A DNA stretch of 43,920 nucleotides, taken from the NCBI RefSeq assembly GCF_000632715.1, contig NZ_BAWO01000055.1, positions 1 through 43,920 of the forward strand, given 5' to 3'. This stretch comes from Parageobacillus caldoxylosilyticus NBRC 107762. GTDB lineage: Bacteria; Bacillota; Bacilli; Bacillales; Anoxybacillaceae. The notes beneath the pieces were generated by a model. It was not told the DNA's origin. It did no database searches and was given only the letters and a program-made list of their open reading frames with translations. Of the stretch, positions 34,504 through 42,723 are shown piece after piece; within the stretch, counting starts at the first letter, position 1; the number at the start of each line of letters is the position of its first letter. Made by a program: the position numbers and the translations under genes.

Positions 34504-35409
34504 TTACAATTGGAATAATTCAATTTGATATGCCTCGAGCACCCAGCGTGGCACGAAGAATCGGGCCGTAACCAGCGGATCTACCACCTGGCTGATTTGC
34601 GTCTGTCCAACCGCGCTCATCAGCATTGTTAAATGATTTAATGTTAAATCGGTATGGGGAAGAAGCAAATCCACCATCTCTTCCACCGACTGCTTCACTG
34701 CTTCATCTAATGTTTTGGCAGATACGATCGTCGCGATGCCTTCCTCGTTTTGCAAAAGAGGGTGTTTTAAGGAATGACCTTTAATAACGTGAAACGTAAC
34801 TGTCACTTCCCCTGGAATTTCGATGCCGGACACACCGATTTCTCCGTCCCCCATCGCTGCATGCAAATCCCCTAACGCAAAAAGGGCACCTTCGACAAAA
34901 ACAGGAAAATATACGGTAGCTCCTGTTGTAATGAGCTTTGTATCCATATTGCCGCCATGCGGTCCTGGTGTTCCGCAGGAAACATCCTCACCGCTAGGGG
35001 CAACTCCAATAACGCCGATCATCGGATTTAATGGAATGGCAATTTTTTCGTTAAAAATCGCTTTATTCCCTTGAATCGGGATGATTTTCGCTTCAAACTG
35101 TGGAATCCGTTCGCCCAATACGCCGAGTCCCGGCCCAACCGCCATTACTCCTTGTCCTTTTAAATGAATTGCTTCAATTTTGACGGATAAAATATCTCCC
35201 GGCTCTGCTCCTTCAATATAAATTGGCCCTGTCGCCGGATTAATATGGTTCCAGTCAATGGAGTCAAACGGCGTATGGTTGGAAGCAATTTGATTTTGAA
35301 AGCAATCATACGTTTCAATCACCACTGTTCCTCCGGATTTCACCTTTTTGACAGGCTGGTGATGTTTACTAAACGCATAAATCGATGTTTCACATGGAAT
35401 GAGCGTCAT
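34504..35409 (-). CDS. Formamidase/acetamidase family protein
   Basis: The 301-aa protein belongs to the FmdA/AmdA family, metal-dependent amidases releasing ammonia from formamide or short amides. It shows NHINPATGPIYIEGAEPGD near 58, the Gly/His loop CGTPGPHGGNMDTK near 145, and GDLHAAMGDGEIGVSGIE near 175. ATG at 35409 lies after GGAGAT; 7 upstream residues in frame would remove it. It pairs with the permease downstream. A two-component system and SSS-like protein encoded upstream are candidates for its control. Substrate unproven. Confidence 0.85.
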   Translation of the reverse strand: MTLIPCETSIYAFSKHHQPVKKVKSGGTVVIETYDCFQNQIASNHTPFDSIDWNHINPATGPIYIEGAEPGDILSVKIEAIHLKGQGVMAVGPGLGVLGERIPQFEAKIIPIQGNKAIFNEKIAIPLNPMIGVIGVAPSGEDVSCGTPGPHGGNMDTKLITTGATVYFPVFVEGALFALGDLHAAMGDGEIGVSGIEIPGEVTVTFHVIKGHSLKHPLLQNEEGIATIVSAKTLDEAVKQSVEEMVDLLLPHTDLTLNHLTMLMSAVGQTQISQVVDPLVTARFFVPRWVLEAYQIELFQL

Positions 35410-35490
35410 ATCTCCTTCCCCCTTTTCCATTTGTTATTTCTTATTATAAAGGGGTTGATCCGCGTCCTTTTGCATTTTCTTCACTAATTT

Positions 35491-36834
35491 TTATAATTTC
35501 TTTATGTTTTGAATTATACGATAAATAAACAAACTGAAAAAACATTCCATTCCGTTGGTTACAACAATCATCACTTCCCCACGCGACATCATCCATTGCC
35601 AATTGATAAAAAAGAAAACGACAATTGGGATTAACATTGCCAGTCTTACCTTTCTTTGTAAATAAAACAAGGCAAGCAATCCATAAAAAGAAGAGGCAAG
35701 CATGACAAAAAAGAGCATCACCTGCTTCATAGAAAAACAATGATGCACCCAAAAAACAATGATAACGATACAAAAACCGATACAATATTTGCTTTGATCC
35801 AAGACTTTCCTATTAAACCATGAAACAGCCTGCATCTCCATTAGCCGAAGGAGAGACTGCAGGGATATGGCAATACTGGAGGAGAAAGAGGCGAGAAAAG
35901 CAACTGTCAGGCAAAATACAAAAAAAGCGGAAGGGGCTTTAAACAGATTATGAAGCATTCCTGCTATACTTCTTCCTTCGCCTAGCTGGACTGCAAAAGG
36001 AATAAACAACGCGGTGACCGCAAGCGGAACTGCCATCCAACAAAAAGCGGCTACATGAAAGATCATATTCATCCGTTCCTTTTTCATAGCTAAACCAATG
36101 CGCCACATATATTCATCTACAATAAGCTGCCCCATCATCACTTCTAGTACGGCGAAAAACAGTGAAACCAACTGAGTTGAGTTGGCCTGCAGGAAAGAAG
36201 GAAACTTGTCTACAAGAACAGAGTAATTCTTCATAATTCCGCTCGCTAAATAATAGGACAGTGGAACGATGCAAACGGCTATATAAATCAAATATAATTG
36301 AATGGTGCCGATCTTCTGAATTCCCCGTGTACCGGCAAGAACAGCAAAAACATAAACGTATAATAGCAAAAGGAATAACGCGTAATTAGGGAGATGGAAT
36401 ACATGCCTAAAGAGAAATGAAGATAGCGCTGTAGCTAGTACGAGCCGGTTCACATAAAAAAGGACAATCCATATATACATAAACGAAAACGCACGAGAAG
36501 TCATCAGATCGGCAAATATATGCATCATTGACTCTTGTGGATTTTTCTTGATGGTAACATACATCATTATCTTTTTCAGCCAGTAGATCGAGAAAACACC
36601 GGCAGCTCCGATAACAAATCCCGAAACTGCCCCATACTGTACAGAAGCGTAACAAGAAAACAACAACACCTCACCTGTAACAAAACGAATCAGCAGAAAA
36701 TTCGTCCCTTTGCTTAGTCCTATCTTTTCTGGATAAAAATGCAAAACAGATTCAGACGAATGTTCCCCGATATAATGGATCACGGTAAGCAATAAACAAA
36801 AGGCGAGAAATAAAAGAGAGTACCAATCTATCAT
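35491..36834 (-). CDS. SSS-like polytopic membrane protein linked to a two-component system
   Basis: The 447-aa protein has about twelve to thirteen hydrophobic helices. Weak sodium:solute symporter (LeuT-fold) features are VDEYMWRIGLAMKKERMN near 240 and the Ser-rich helix LASFSSSIAISLQSLLR near 315. Its ATG overlaps the response-regulator stop by ATGA, and it is the last gene of a kinase-regulator-transporter operon. It may take up the compound sensed by the pair or act as its sensor. Family call is tentative. Confidence 0.6.
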   Translation of the reverse strand: MIDWYSLLFLAFCLLLTVIHYIGEHSSESVLHFYPEKIGLSKGTNFLLIRFVTGEVLLFSCYASVQYGAVSGFVIGAAGVFSIYWLKKIMMYVTIKKNPQESMMHIFADLMTSRAFSFMYIWIVLFYVNRLVLATALSSFLFRHVFHLPNYALFLLLLYVYVFAVLAGTRGIQKIGTIQLYLIYIAVCIVPLSYYLASGIMKNYSVLVDKFPSFLQANSTQLVSLFFAVLEVMMGQLIVDEYMWRIGLAMKKERMNMIFHVAAFCWMAVPLAVTALFIPFAVQLGEGRSIAGMLHNLFKAPSAFFVFCLTVAFLASFSSSIAISLQSLLRLMEMQAVSWFNRKVLDQSKYCIGFCIVIIVFWVHHCFSMKQVMLFFVMLASSFYGLLALFYLQRKVRLAMLIPIVVFFFINWQWMMSRGEVMIVVTNGMECFFSLFIYRIIQNIKKL

Positions 36835-37532
36835 ACATACTTCTCCTTGTATTGGGTTGGTGTCATGCCCACGTATTTTCGAAAGGAGTTACTAAAATGA
36901 TGCTGGCTGGCAAACCCAGTTTCTTCCGCTATCCGTGCCACTGACCAATCCTGCCTTTTGATAAGTAGCTCTTTCGCCTTTTCAATCCGGTAATGGATGA
37001 CATAGTCTTTGAAATGCATTCCTGTTTCTTCCGTAAACCGTTTGCTTAAATAAGCTGGATTGACATGAATTGCTTCTGCTATATCGTATAAACTAATTTT
37101 TTGTCCATAATTTGCGTGAATATACTCGATTGCTTCCTGGATGATCGAGGATTTTACTAACGCCTCTGGGTGTTTTTGAATAAATTTTTGCAGGGCGCTA
37201 TCTAGTTCACTCTCAATAAGCGGCTTGACTAAATAATCCAACACTTCTAACTGAATGGCCCGCTTTGCGTATTCGAAATCTTGATAAGCAGTAATAATAA
37301 TAAACGTCATCATTGGATGGAGCTGTTTTAACGTATGGACCAAATCTAGCCCGGATTGTCCTGGAAGATGAATATCAATGAATGCCAGTTTAAATGGATG
37401 CACCGCAGCTAATTTTTTTGCCTGCGCTGCATCTTCAGCGGCATACACTTCCCAATATGGATACTTCCGTTTCACTAAATACGTTAACTGTTCCAGCTCC
37501 AAATATTCATCATCGACGACCAGTACTTTCAT
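36831..37532 (-). CDS. AraC-type response regulator (YesN-like)
   Basis: The 233-aa protein has a receiver domain (1-118) with Asp7, Asp8, phospho-acceptor Asp53 (AFIDIHLPG) and Lys near 103 (YLVKPL). A C-terminal AraC domain (about 135-232) has two helix-turn-helix units: ISLYDIAEAIHVNPAYLSKRF and SVARIAEETGFASQHHFSNSF. It should bind DNA when phosphorylated. It overlaps both neighbouring genes by ATGA. Targets are probably the formamidase and permease genes next door, an inference from position. Confidence 0.92.
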   Translation of the reverse strand: MKVLVVDDEYLELEQLTYLVKRKYPYWEVYAAEDAAQAKKLAAVHPFKLAFIDIHLPGQSGLDLVHTLKQLHPMMTFIIITAYQDFEYAKRAIQLEVLDYLVKPLIESELDSALQKFIQKHPEALVKSSIIQEAIEYIHANYGQKISLYDIAEAIHVNPAYLSKRFTEETGMHFKDYVIHYRIEKAKELLIKRQDWSVARIAEETGFASQHHFSNSFRKYVGMTPTQYKEKYV

Positions 37533-38278
37533 CTTTCTTCACCTGGCACGTAAGGCCAAACGATAAGCGCCTCTGTCAAGTCGCGCTTATTTTTTTGCAA
37601 TGATATTCTTGTTGGCATATCAAATAGAAGATTGAACCGCTTCCTTAGATTGTCCAATCCTATCCCACCTTTCTCTACAGATACAGCTTGTCCCTCGTTT
37701 CCATTGTCGCAAACCCGCAAATAAAGCCAATTTCCCTCGCGGGATAATGTAATTTCTATATATTTTTCTCCTATTTTCTTCTCTAGTCCATGTTTAAACG
37801 CATTTTCTACCAACGTTTGCAATGTATATGGAGGAATTAGTGCTCTTTCCGCCTCTTTATCGACACGCACCAATGCTGTTAATTTCCGACCAAACCGTAG
37901 TTTCTGTATCGCTAAGTAGTTTTTCGTATAGGCTAATTCTTCTTTTACGGGGATAAGCGCTTCTTTCGATTGATAGCTATATCGCAAAAATAGTGACAAA
38001 TGTTCCATCCCTTTGACCATTTCTTCATTTTTTCCTAACCTAGCCAATGAAATAAACGCATTTAGCGTGTTAAATAAAAAATGCGGCTGAATTTGCTGAT
38101 GCAGTTGCATGTACTTACTTTGCTGCAACTCTTTCTCGAGGCGCACACGCGCATTTTCCAACTGCAAATAGTCGATTTCTTTTTCTCCCACACTCAACAA
38201 TGAGAGCATGATAAGAGAGGTAAGTGGCAATAATACACTAACAAAAATCAAAATACGAAACCATTCTTCGGTAATCAT
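37529..38278 (-). CDS. Small LytS/YesM-type sensor histidine kinase
   Basis: The 249-aa protein has one membrane helix (about 8-29), a short coiled linker, a His_kinase domain with His66 in QIQPHFLFNTLNAF, and an ATPase domain with LVENAFKHG near 143 and VCDNGNEG. No external or PAS sensing domain exists. ATG at 38278 has AAAGGAGG upstream; the frame runs on to 38764, but this part has no kinase similarity and overlaps a structured element. It is the first gene of the operon. Sensing may depend on the SSS-like protein. Confidence 0.88.
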   Translation of the reverse strand: MITEEWFRILIFVSVLLPLTSLIMLSLLSVGEKEIDYLQLENARVRLEKELQQSKYMQLHQQIQPHFLFNTLNAFISLARLGKNEEMVKGMEHLSLFLRYSYQSKEALIPVKEELAYTKNYLAIQKLRFGRKLTALVRVDKEAERALIPPYTLQTLVENAFKHGLEKKIGEKYIEITLSREGNWLYLRVCDNGNEGQAVSVEKGGIGLDNLRKRFNLLFDMPTRISLQKNKRDLTEALIVWPYVPGEER

Positions 38279-38525
38279 CCCCTTCCTCCTTTCCTCCCTT
38301 TTCGCTGCACAATGGTTTGATAACAACGTACACCATTTTATATAAAATATCAAATATTTCGACATATTCAATAAAAAGGAAATTATAGCTATTTTGGAAA
38401 TAATAATGAGAATGTTGTTTGCCAACACTCCATCTTGTTCCGTTTGTGGCAAAGCGGTTGCAAAATAATGAACCAATTTATGTTTATATGGGCTATCCTG
38501 AGTACAGAGGAATGGTAGAAAATAA
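38279..38525. other. Leader region before the kinase operon
   Basis: Mostly AT-rich sequence holding the presumed promoter of the kinase-regulator-transporter operon. No gene is supported and no clear SigA consensus was found. Confidence 0.4.
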
Positions 38526-38760
38526 ACCTCTCCCACCTTCATTCTATTAGAGGCGGGAGTTTCTTGCCATCTCCATCGAAGAAGCTTCTGCATAGAAGAA
38601 GGGGGCCTCCTTCCGCTCGATGGCTTTATCATCGGAAGTCTTCCCAAGGGATTCCGTAAGCAATATCGTATCGATCCTGTTCTAATCCTTCTAACTACTT
38701 CTCGCTTACGCAATACGTAGATATGTTCACTTTTAGGAATCAATTTTCTAGCGAGAAGGA
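38526..38760 (-). ncRNA. Gene-free structured element, candidate IS605-type right end/guide-RNA remnant
   Basis: On the minus strand several separate complementary pairs are seen in 235 bases: CTTCTCGCT/AGCGAGAAG (38758-38750 with 38706-38698), CCATCGA/TCGATGG (38623-38617 with 38579-38573) enclosing GAAGG/CCTTC, and a 9-bp hairpin CTCCCGCCT/AGGTGGGAG (38559-38530) that needs a G-U pair and so favours minus-strand RNA. The last hairpin followed by GAGGTTTATT is like the right end of IS200/IS605 elements, whose 3' RNA guides TnpB. No transposase gene adjoins it. Confidence 0.4.
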
Positions 38761-38773
38761 ACAATCTGTTTAG

Positions 38774-38805
38774 AAAAAAAGAAGAAGGAATAACGCTCCT
38801 TCTTC
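38774..38805 (-). terminator. Terminator of the nag operon
   Basis: On the minus strand GAAGAAGGA-GCGTTAT-TCCTTCTTC is followed by TTTTTTT, 31 bases after the last nag-operon gene. Confidence 0.85.
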
Positions 38806-38836
38806 ATTTACACAGTGAGGCTTTCACATTATCTCT

Positions 38837-39754
38837 TTATCGCAGCGGCGATCTCGCCATACGAATATATGTATGACGCTTGCCGCGGATGGCAATCGAA
38901 TACGTCATAATGTTTTCCGGAATGGCGATACCGTGGTAGCCAGCGTCGCCGATATGGTACAGATCAGCGCCGGCCATTTTGCTTGCGAGCGCGATTTGGC
39001 GGATTGTATCCTCGTCAGCCCCTTCCTGGCTTGTGCCGATCGTCAGCATCGCCAACGCCCCATGTTCATGGGCAGCGCGGACGAGGCGCGCTATTTTTTC
39101 GAGCGTTACACCAGGCACGGTGCCCGGCGCCGGCATAAGGACAACATCGGCCCCCGCTTGAACGAATCGCAGCACCACGTCTTCCGATATAATGCCGCTT
39201 CCTGTTTCGCCGGCCACGCCAGCTGCGTGCATTTTCCCGGCGATAATGAGACCGTCTTCGCCAAAAACAGCACGGGCTGTTTCGATCGCGCGGATAATTT
39301 CATCGTTTGTCACGCCTGTTTTCGGATTTCCGGTTAGGCAGATAAAATCAAAACCTAGACGTTTTGCTTCTTGCAGTGATTCTTCTGTTGCCATCCTTCC
39401 TTTTGGAAGAGAAGCAAGACTCTCTAGCTGCTTCGCGTTCGGGTCAACAGGCTCCAAATTGACGCCAATTGGACGCCCCGTTAACTGCTTCAGACGCTTC
39501 ACCATTTGATGCGGCTCCTTCGTATCCAACCCGTTTACCAGCGGCTGGAACACATCAAACATGTTCAATAGAATTAAATCCGCGCTAAACGCCGCGGCCA
39601 ATTCCGCATTCGTCACCGCCGGATAAAGCGGGGCAACGGAGCCGATTACTTCCGCGACGATCGTTCTTCCTTCCGCTGCCTGAATCGATTGTTTCAGCTC
39701 TTTTCCGTTCATACGGCAAAAATCCGAGGCGCTGCAGTCTAGCAACCGCTTCAT
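38837..39754 (-). CDS. Uncharacterised TIM-barrel-like protein in the GlcNAc operon
   Basis: The 305-aa soluble protein begins MKRLLDCSASDFCRMNGKEL. It has repeated beta-alpha units: EVIGSVAPLYPAVTNAELA, ADLILLNMFDVF, GRPIGVNLEP, FDFICLTGNPKTGVTNDEII, GLIIAGKMHAAG, GADVVLMPAPGTVPGV and MAGADLYHIGDAGY. This suggests a TIM barrel. I do not know its reaction. ATG at 39754 follows AAGGAGG at 8 bases; the frame runs 45 bases further. It is the last gene after the PTS gene, separated by a hairpin and an AT-rich repeat. Confidence 0.82.
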   Translation of the reverse strand: MKRLLDCSASDFCRMNGKELKQSIQAAEGRTIVAEVIGSVAPLYPAVTNAELAAAFSADLILLNMFDVFQPLVNGLDTKEPHQMVKRLKQLTGRPIGVNLEPVDPNAKQLESLASLPKGRMATEESLQEAKRLGFDFICLTGNPKTGVTNDEIIRAIETARAVFGEDGLIIAGKMHAAGVAGETGSGIISEDVVLRFVQAGADVVLMPAPGTVPGVTLEKIARLVRAAHEHGALAMLTIGTSQEGADEDTIRQIALASKMAGADLYHIGDAGYHGIAIPENIMTYSIAIRGKRHTYIRMARSPLR

Positions 39755-39770
39755 TAGCAAACTCCTCCTT

Positions 39771-39796
39771 GATCTATATATATCTATAAAAATAGA
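39771..39796. repeat. AT-rich inverted repeat before the last nag-operon gene
   Basis: On the minus strand TCTAT-TTTT-ATAGA is followed by TATATATAGATC. Short inverted arms suggest a protein site, perhaps for the operon's GntR regulator. Low complexity makes chance pairing possible. Confidence 0.3.
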
Positions 39797-39800
39797 CATT

Positions 39801-39831
39801 CCAGCCCTCCTCCGCTAACGAAAAGAGCTGG
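39801..39831 (-). other. Intercistronic hairpin after the PTS gene
   Basis: On the minus strand CCAGCTCT and AGGGCTGG form an 8-bp stem (one G-U) with a 15-base loop, 16 bases past the PTS stop. No T-run follows directly, so it may slow or stabilise rather than end transcription. Confidence 0.45.
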
Positions 39832-39847
39832 AACGCTTTCCTCTCGG

Positions 39848-41209
39848 TTATAGCTTTTTCAGCTCGCTGGCGACAAACTCGACATCCGTGCCGACAACGA
39901 CCTGCACATCCGTTTGATTGAGGCGGATGACGCCTTTTGCTCCTAAACGTTTCAGTTCGTCCTCATTGACTTTCGACATGTCTTTTACTTTTAAGCGCAG
40001 GCGGGTCACACAGTTGTCGATCTGGATGAGGTTATCTTTACCGCCCAGCGCTTCCATATACTTCACCGCGACATCTTTGTAGCCGCCCCATGTCGCTGCG
40101 TCGCTTTCCGTAAATTCGCCTTCGATTTCTTCACGGCCAGGCGTTTTTAAATCTAATTTGACAATCAAGAAATAGAACACAACGAAATAAACAACGGCAT
40201 AGATAATTCCTTGCACGATTAATAGATACGGTTTTTGCGCAATTCCATAGTTTAAGAAAAAGTCAATCGCACCGGCAGAAAACGTAAATCCGTGGTGGAC
40301 GCCCAGCATCGTCGCGATCGCCAACGAAAGACCTGTTAATACAGCGTGAACGACATAAAGCAATGGCGATAAAAACATAAACAAAAACTCAATCGGTTCG
40401 GTAATTCCCGTTAAAAAGGCAGTCAGCGCCACGCTGATGAGCGCACCGGATACTTCTTTGCGCCGCTCTTTTTTTGCTGCGGCAATCATTGCGAATGCTG
40501 CGGCTGGAAGACCAAACATCATAATCGGGAAAAATCCCGCCATGAAAATTCCGGCATCTGGATCCCCCGCGAAGAACCGCCATAAATCCCCTGTTTTTCC
40601 ATTGTACTCGCCAAACACAAACCATACGAAGCTATTTAAGACGTGATGCAAGCCAACTGGAATAAGCAATCGATTCAAGAAGCCGAAAACGCCTACCCCA
40701 AGCGCTCCGGCACCGACGATCCATTTGCCGATCGCGTTAATGCCGTCCTGAATCGGCGGCCATACATATCCAAAGACAAGTGCCAATATAAGCATGACAA
40801 ACGAGGTCACAATCGGGACGAACCGCTTGCCCCCAAAAAACCCAAGCCAATCCGGTAACTTAATATTATGGTAGCGGTTATACAGCAGTCCGGCAATCAC
40901 CCCGGAAATGATTCCGCCTAGTACGGACATGTTAATATCTTTATCAATGGCAGTGGCCCCTTTTGTCAACACAAAGTAGCCGATCGCCCCGGCCAGCGCC
41001 GCCGCGCCGTTTCCGTCTCTGGCAAAGCCAACGGCAACCCCGATCGCAAAAATGAGAGGCAAGTTCGAAAAAACAGCATCCCCCGTCGCGGCGATAAACG
41101 GAATATTGAATAAATCCGGCTGTCCTAAACGAAGCAATAACCCCGCTGCCGGCAGGACGGCAACCGGAAGCATAAACGCTTTTCCAAGCCTCTGTAAAAA
41201 TCCCAACAT
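39848..41209 (-). CDS. nagE: PTS N-acetylglucosamine transporter subunit IICB
   Basis: The 453-aa protein has a IIC membrane domain (1-365: MLGFLQRLGKAFMLPVAVLP, then GITEPIEFLFMFLSPLLY near 280) and a C-terminal IIB domain (about 375-450) with phospho-Cys in DNCVTRLRLKVKD. It lacks a IIA domain, so phosphate must come from a IIA encoded elsewhere. It imports GlcNAc as GlcNAc-6-phosphate for NagA and NagB. ATG at 41209 follows AGGGGG. B. subtilis calls this gene nagP. Confidence 0.92.
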   Translation of the reverse strand: MLGFLQRLGKAFMLPVAVLPAAGLLLRLGQPDLFNIPFIAATGDAVFSNLPLIFAIGVAVGFARDGNGAAALAGAIGYFVLTKGATAIDKDINMSVLGGIISGVIAGLLYNRYHNIKLPDWLGFFGGKRFVPIVTSFVMLILALVFGYVWPPIQDGINAIGKWIVGAGALGVGVFGFLNRLLIPVGLHHVLNSFVWFVFGEYNGKTGDLWRFFAGDPDAGIFMAGFFPIMMFGLPAAAFAMIAAAKKERRKEVSGALISVALTAFLTGITEPIEFLFMFLSPLLYVVHAVLTGLSLAIATMLGVHHGFTFSAGAIDFFLNYGIAQKPYLLIVQGIIYAVVYFVVFYFLIVKLDLKTPGREEIEGEFTESDAATWGGYKDVAVKYMEALGGKDNLIQIDNCVTRLRLKVKDMSKVNEDELKRLGAKGVIRLNQTDVQVVVGTDVEFVASELKKL

Positions 41210-41225
41210 TGAAATTCCCCCTCTT

Positions 41226-41954
41226 TTATTTTGAACGTTCCATCTCAATCGTCAATTTGTAGCGGTCACCGCGGTAAACCGATTTGACGACTTCTAGCGG
41301 CCGGCCGTTATTTAAATAACTTCTGCGCTGCATAAGAAGCACCGGCGCTCCTTCTTTCACTTGCAACAGCTCCGCCTCCATCTTGCGGGCGACAGAAGCC
41401 TCAATTACTTGCACGCCCGATTGAATGGTTAACCCCAATTCTTTTTCAATAAAATCATAAACGGAACCACTCACAATTTCGCGGGTTAAATGTGGAACGA
41501 GCATACATGGAATATATAATGTTTCGAGCGCCATTGGCAGCTGATCAGCAAGACGGATGCGGCGAATTTCGTAAAGGTTCGCTCCTTCGCGAACATCGAG
41601 CAGCTGTGCTAACGACGTGCTGGCAGGAACAATGTTGAAAGCCAACACGGTTGTTCCCGGTTCCATGCCGCGTGCGCGCATATCTTCGGAAAAGCTCGTC
41701 AACCCTTTCAGCGGCTGTTCGATTTTCATCGCGGCGACAAACGTTCCTTTGCCCCGTTTTCTTACTAAATATCCATCATTCACTAAGTTATTGATCGCTT
41801 GGCGGACGGTCATTCGGCTAATGTCGTAGGTTTCTGCCAGCTCGCGCTCGGATGGAATCATTTCCCCCGGCTTGAGCTGCCCTTTTTCGATCATTTCTTT
41901 AATTCCTTGTTCCAACTGGTAATAGATCGGAAGTGGCGAGCTTTTGTTAATCAT
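41226..41954 (-). CDS. nagR: GntR/HutC-family repressor NagR (YvoA)
   Basis: The 242-aa regulator has an N-terminal winged helix (1-70: LKPGEMIPSERELAETYDISRMTVRQAI) and a C-terminal UTRA effector domain (about 90-235: MALETLYIPCMLVPHL). In B. subtilis NagR/YvoA binds dre operators near nag genes and is released by glucosamine-6-phosphate or GlcNAc-6-phosphate. ATG overlaps the nagB stop, so it is co-produced with the enzymes it controls. Operators are probably upstream of nagA, beyond the window. Confidence 0.93.
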   Translation of the reverse strand: MINKSSPLPIYYQLEQGIKEMIEKGQLKPGEMIPSERELAETYDISRMTVRQAINNLVNDGYLVRKRGKGTFVAAMKIEQPLKGLTSFSEDMRARGMEPGTTVLAFNIVPASTSLAQLLDVREGANLYEIRRIRLADQLPMALETLYIPCMLVPHLTREIVSGSVYDFIEKELGLTIQSGVQVIEASVARKMEAELLQVKEGAPVLLMQRRSYLNNGRPLEVVKSVYRGDRYKLTIEMERSK

Positions 41955-42706
41955 TTTGCATGCACCTTTCGTTTTTCATCTGGCACAAGCGACAATGCTT
42001 CTTGATCGGCAATCACCGTAACGTTCGGGTGGGTGTGAAGCACCGATGCCGGCATATCTATAGTCACGGTTCCTTCGAACAACTTCGCCATAATTGGCGC
42101 CTTCGCCGTTCCGGCCGCTAATAGCAATATATGCCGGCTTTTTAAAATCGTTGCAATGCCCATCGTAATCGCCTGGTGAGGTACATCTTCTAAGGATGGG
42201 AAAAAGCGGGCGTTCGCTTGCCGTGTTGATGGCGCCAGCTCGACGACATGTGTTGGTGTCGAAAACGATGTCCCCGGTTCGTTAAAACCGATATGCCCGT
42301 TTCTTCCAATTCCTAATAGCTGTAAATCAATTCCTCCCAAGTTTTCAATGAGCTGTTCGTAGCGCTGACATTCCGCTTCCACATCATCGCTCACCCCATT
42401 TGGAAGATAGGTTTGCGAAAGCGGAATATCGATATGGGAAAATAAATGTTGATTCATATAGTAACGATAGCTGTTCGGATGATCGGGCGACAAACCAATA
42501 TATTCATCTAAATTAACCGTGCGAACGTTTCGATAAGATGTTCCATTTTGGCGATGATCCTCGACTAATTGTTTATATGTGCCGAGCATTGTCGATCCCG
42601 TGGCAAGGCCAAGAACGGCATCGGGTTTTTCCTTTACTTGGGCAATGATGATTTCAGCCGCTTTTTGACTCATCTCCTCATAGTTGGCTGCTTCGATCAG
42701 TTTCAT
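41951..42706 (-). CDS. nagB: Glucosamine-6-phosphate deaminase
   Basis: The 251-aa protein has GLATGSTMLGTY near 34-45, VNLDEYIGLSPDHPNSYRYYM near 65, and LLGIGRNGHIGFNEPG near 130-145 with the catalytic Asp/His/Glu set. It converts glucosamine-6-phosphate to fructose-6-phosphate and ammonia. ATG follows GAGGGGGT. It lies between nagA and nagR with short gaps or overlap. Confidence 0.96.
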   Translation of the reverse strand: MKLIEAANYEEMSQKAAEIIIAQVKEKPDAVLGLATGSTMLGTYKQLVEDHRQNGTSYRNVRTVNLDEYIGLSPDHPNSYRYYMNQHLFSHIDIPLSQTYLPNGVSDDVEAECQRYEQLIENLGGIDLQLLGIGRNGHIGFNEPGTSFSTPTHVVELAPSTRQANARFFPSLEDVPHQAITMGIATILKSRHILLLAAGTAKAPIMAKLFEGTVTIDMPASVLHTHPNVTVIADQEALSLVPDEKRKVHAK

Positions 42707-42723
42707 CGTCCGACCCCCTCTTT

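Noticed and set aside
38279-38764. N-terminal extension of the histidine kinase by 162 residues
   Set aside because: The extension has no kinase-like or membrane pattern, lies over a structured element, and a strong AAAGGAGG precedes the ATG at 38278.
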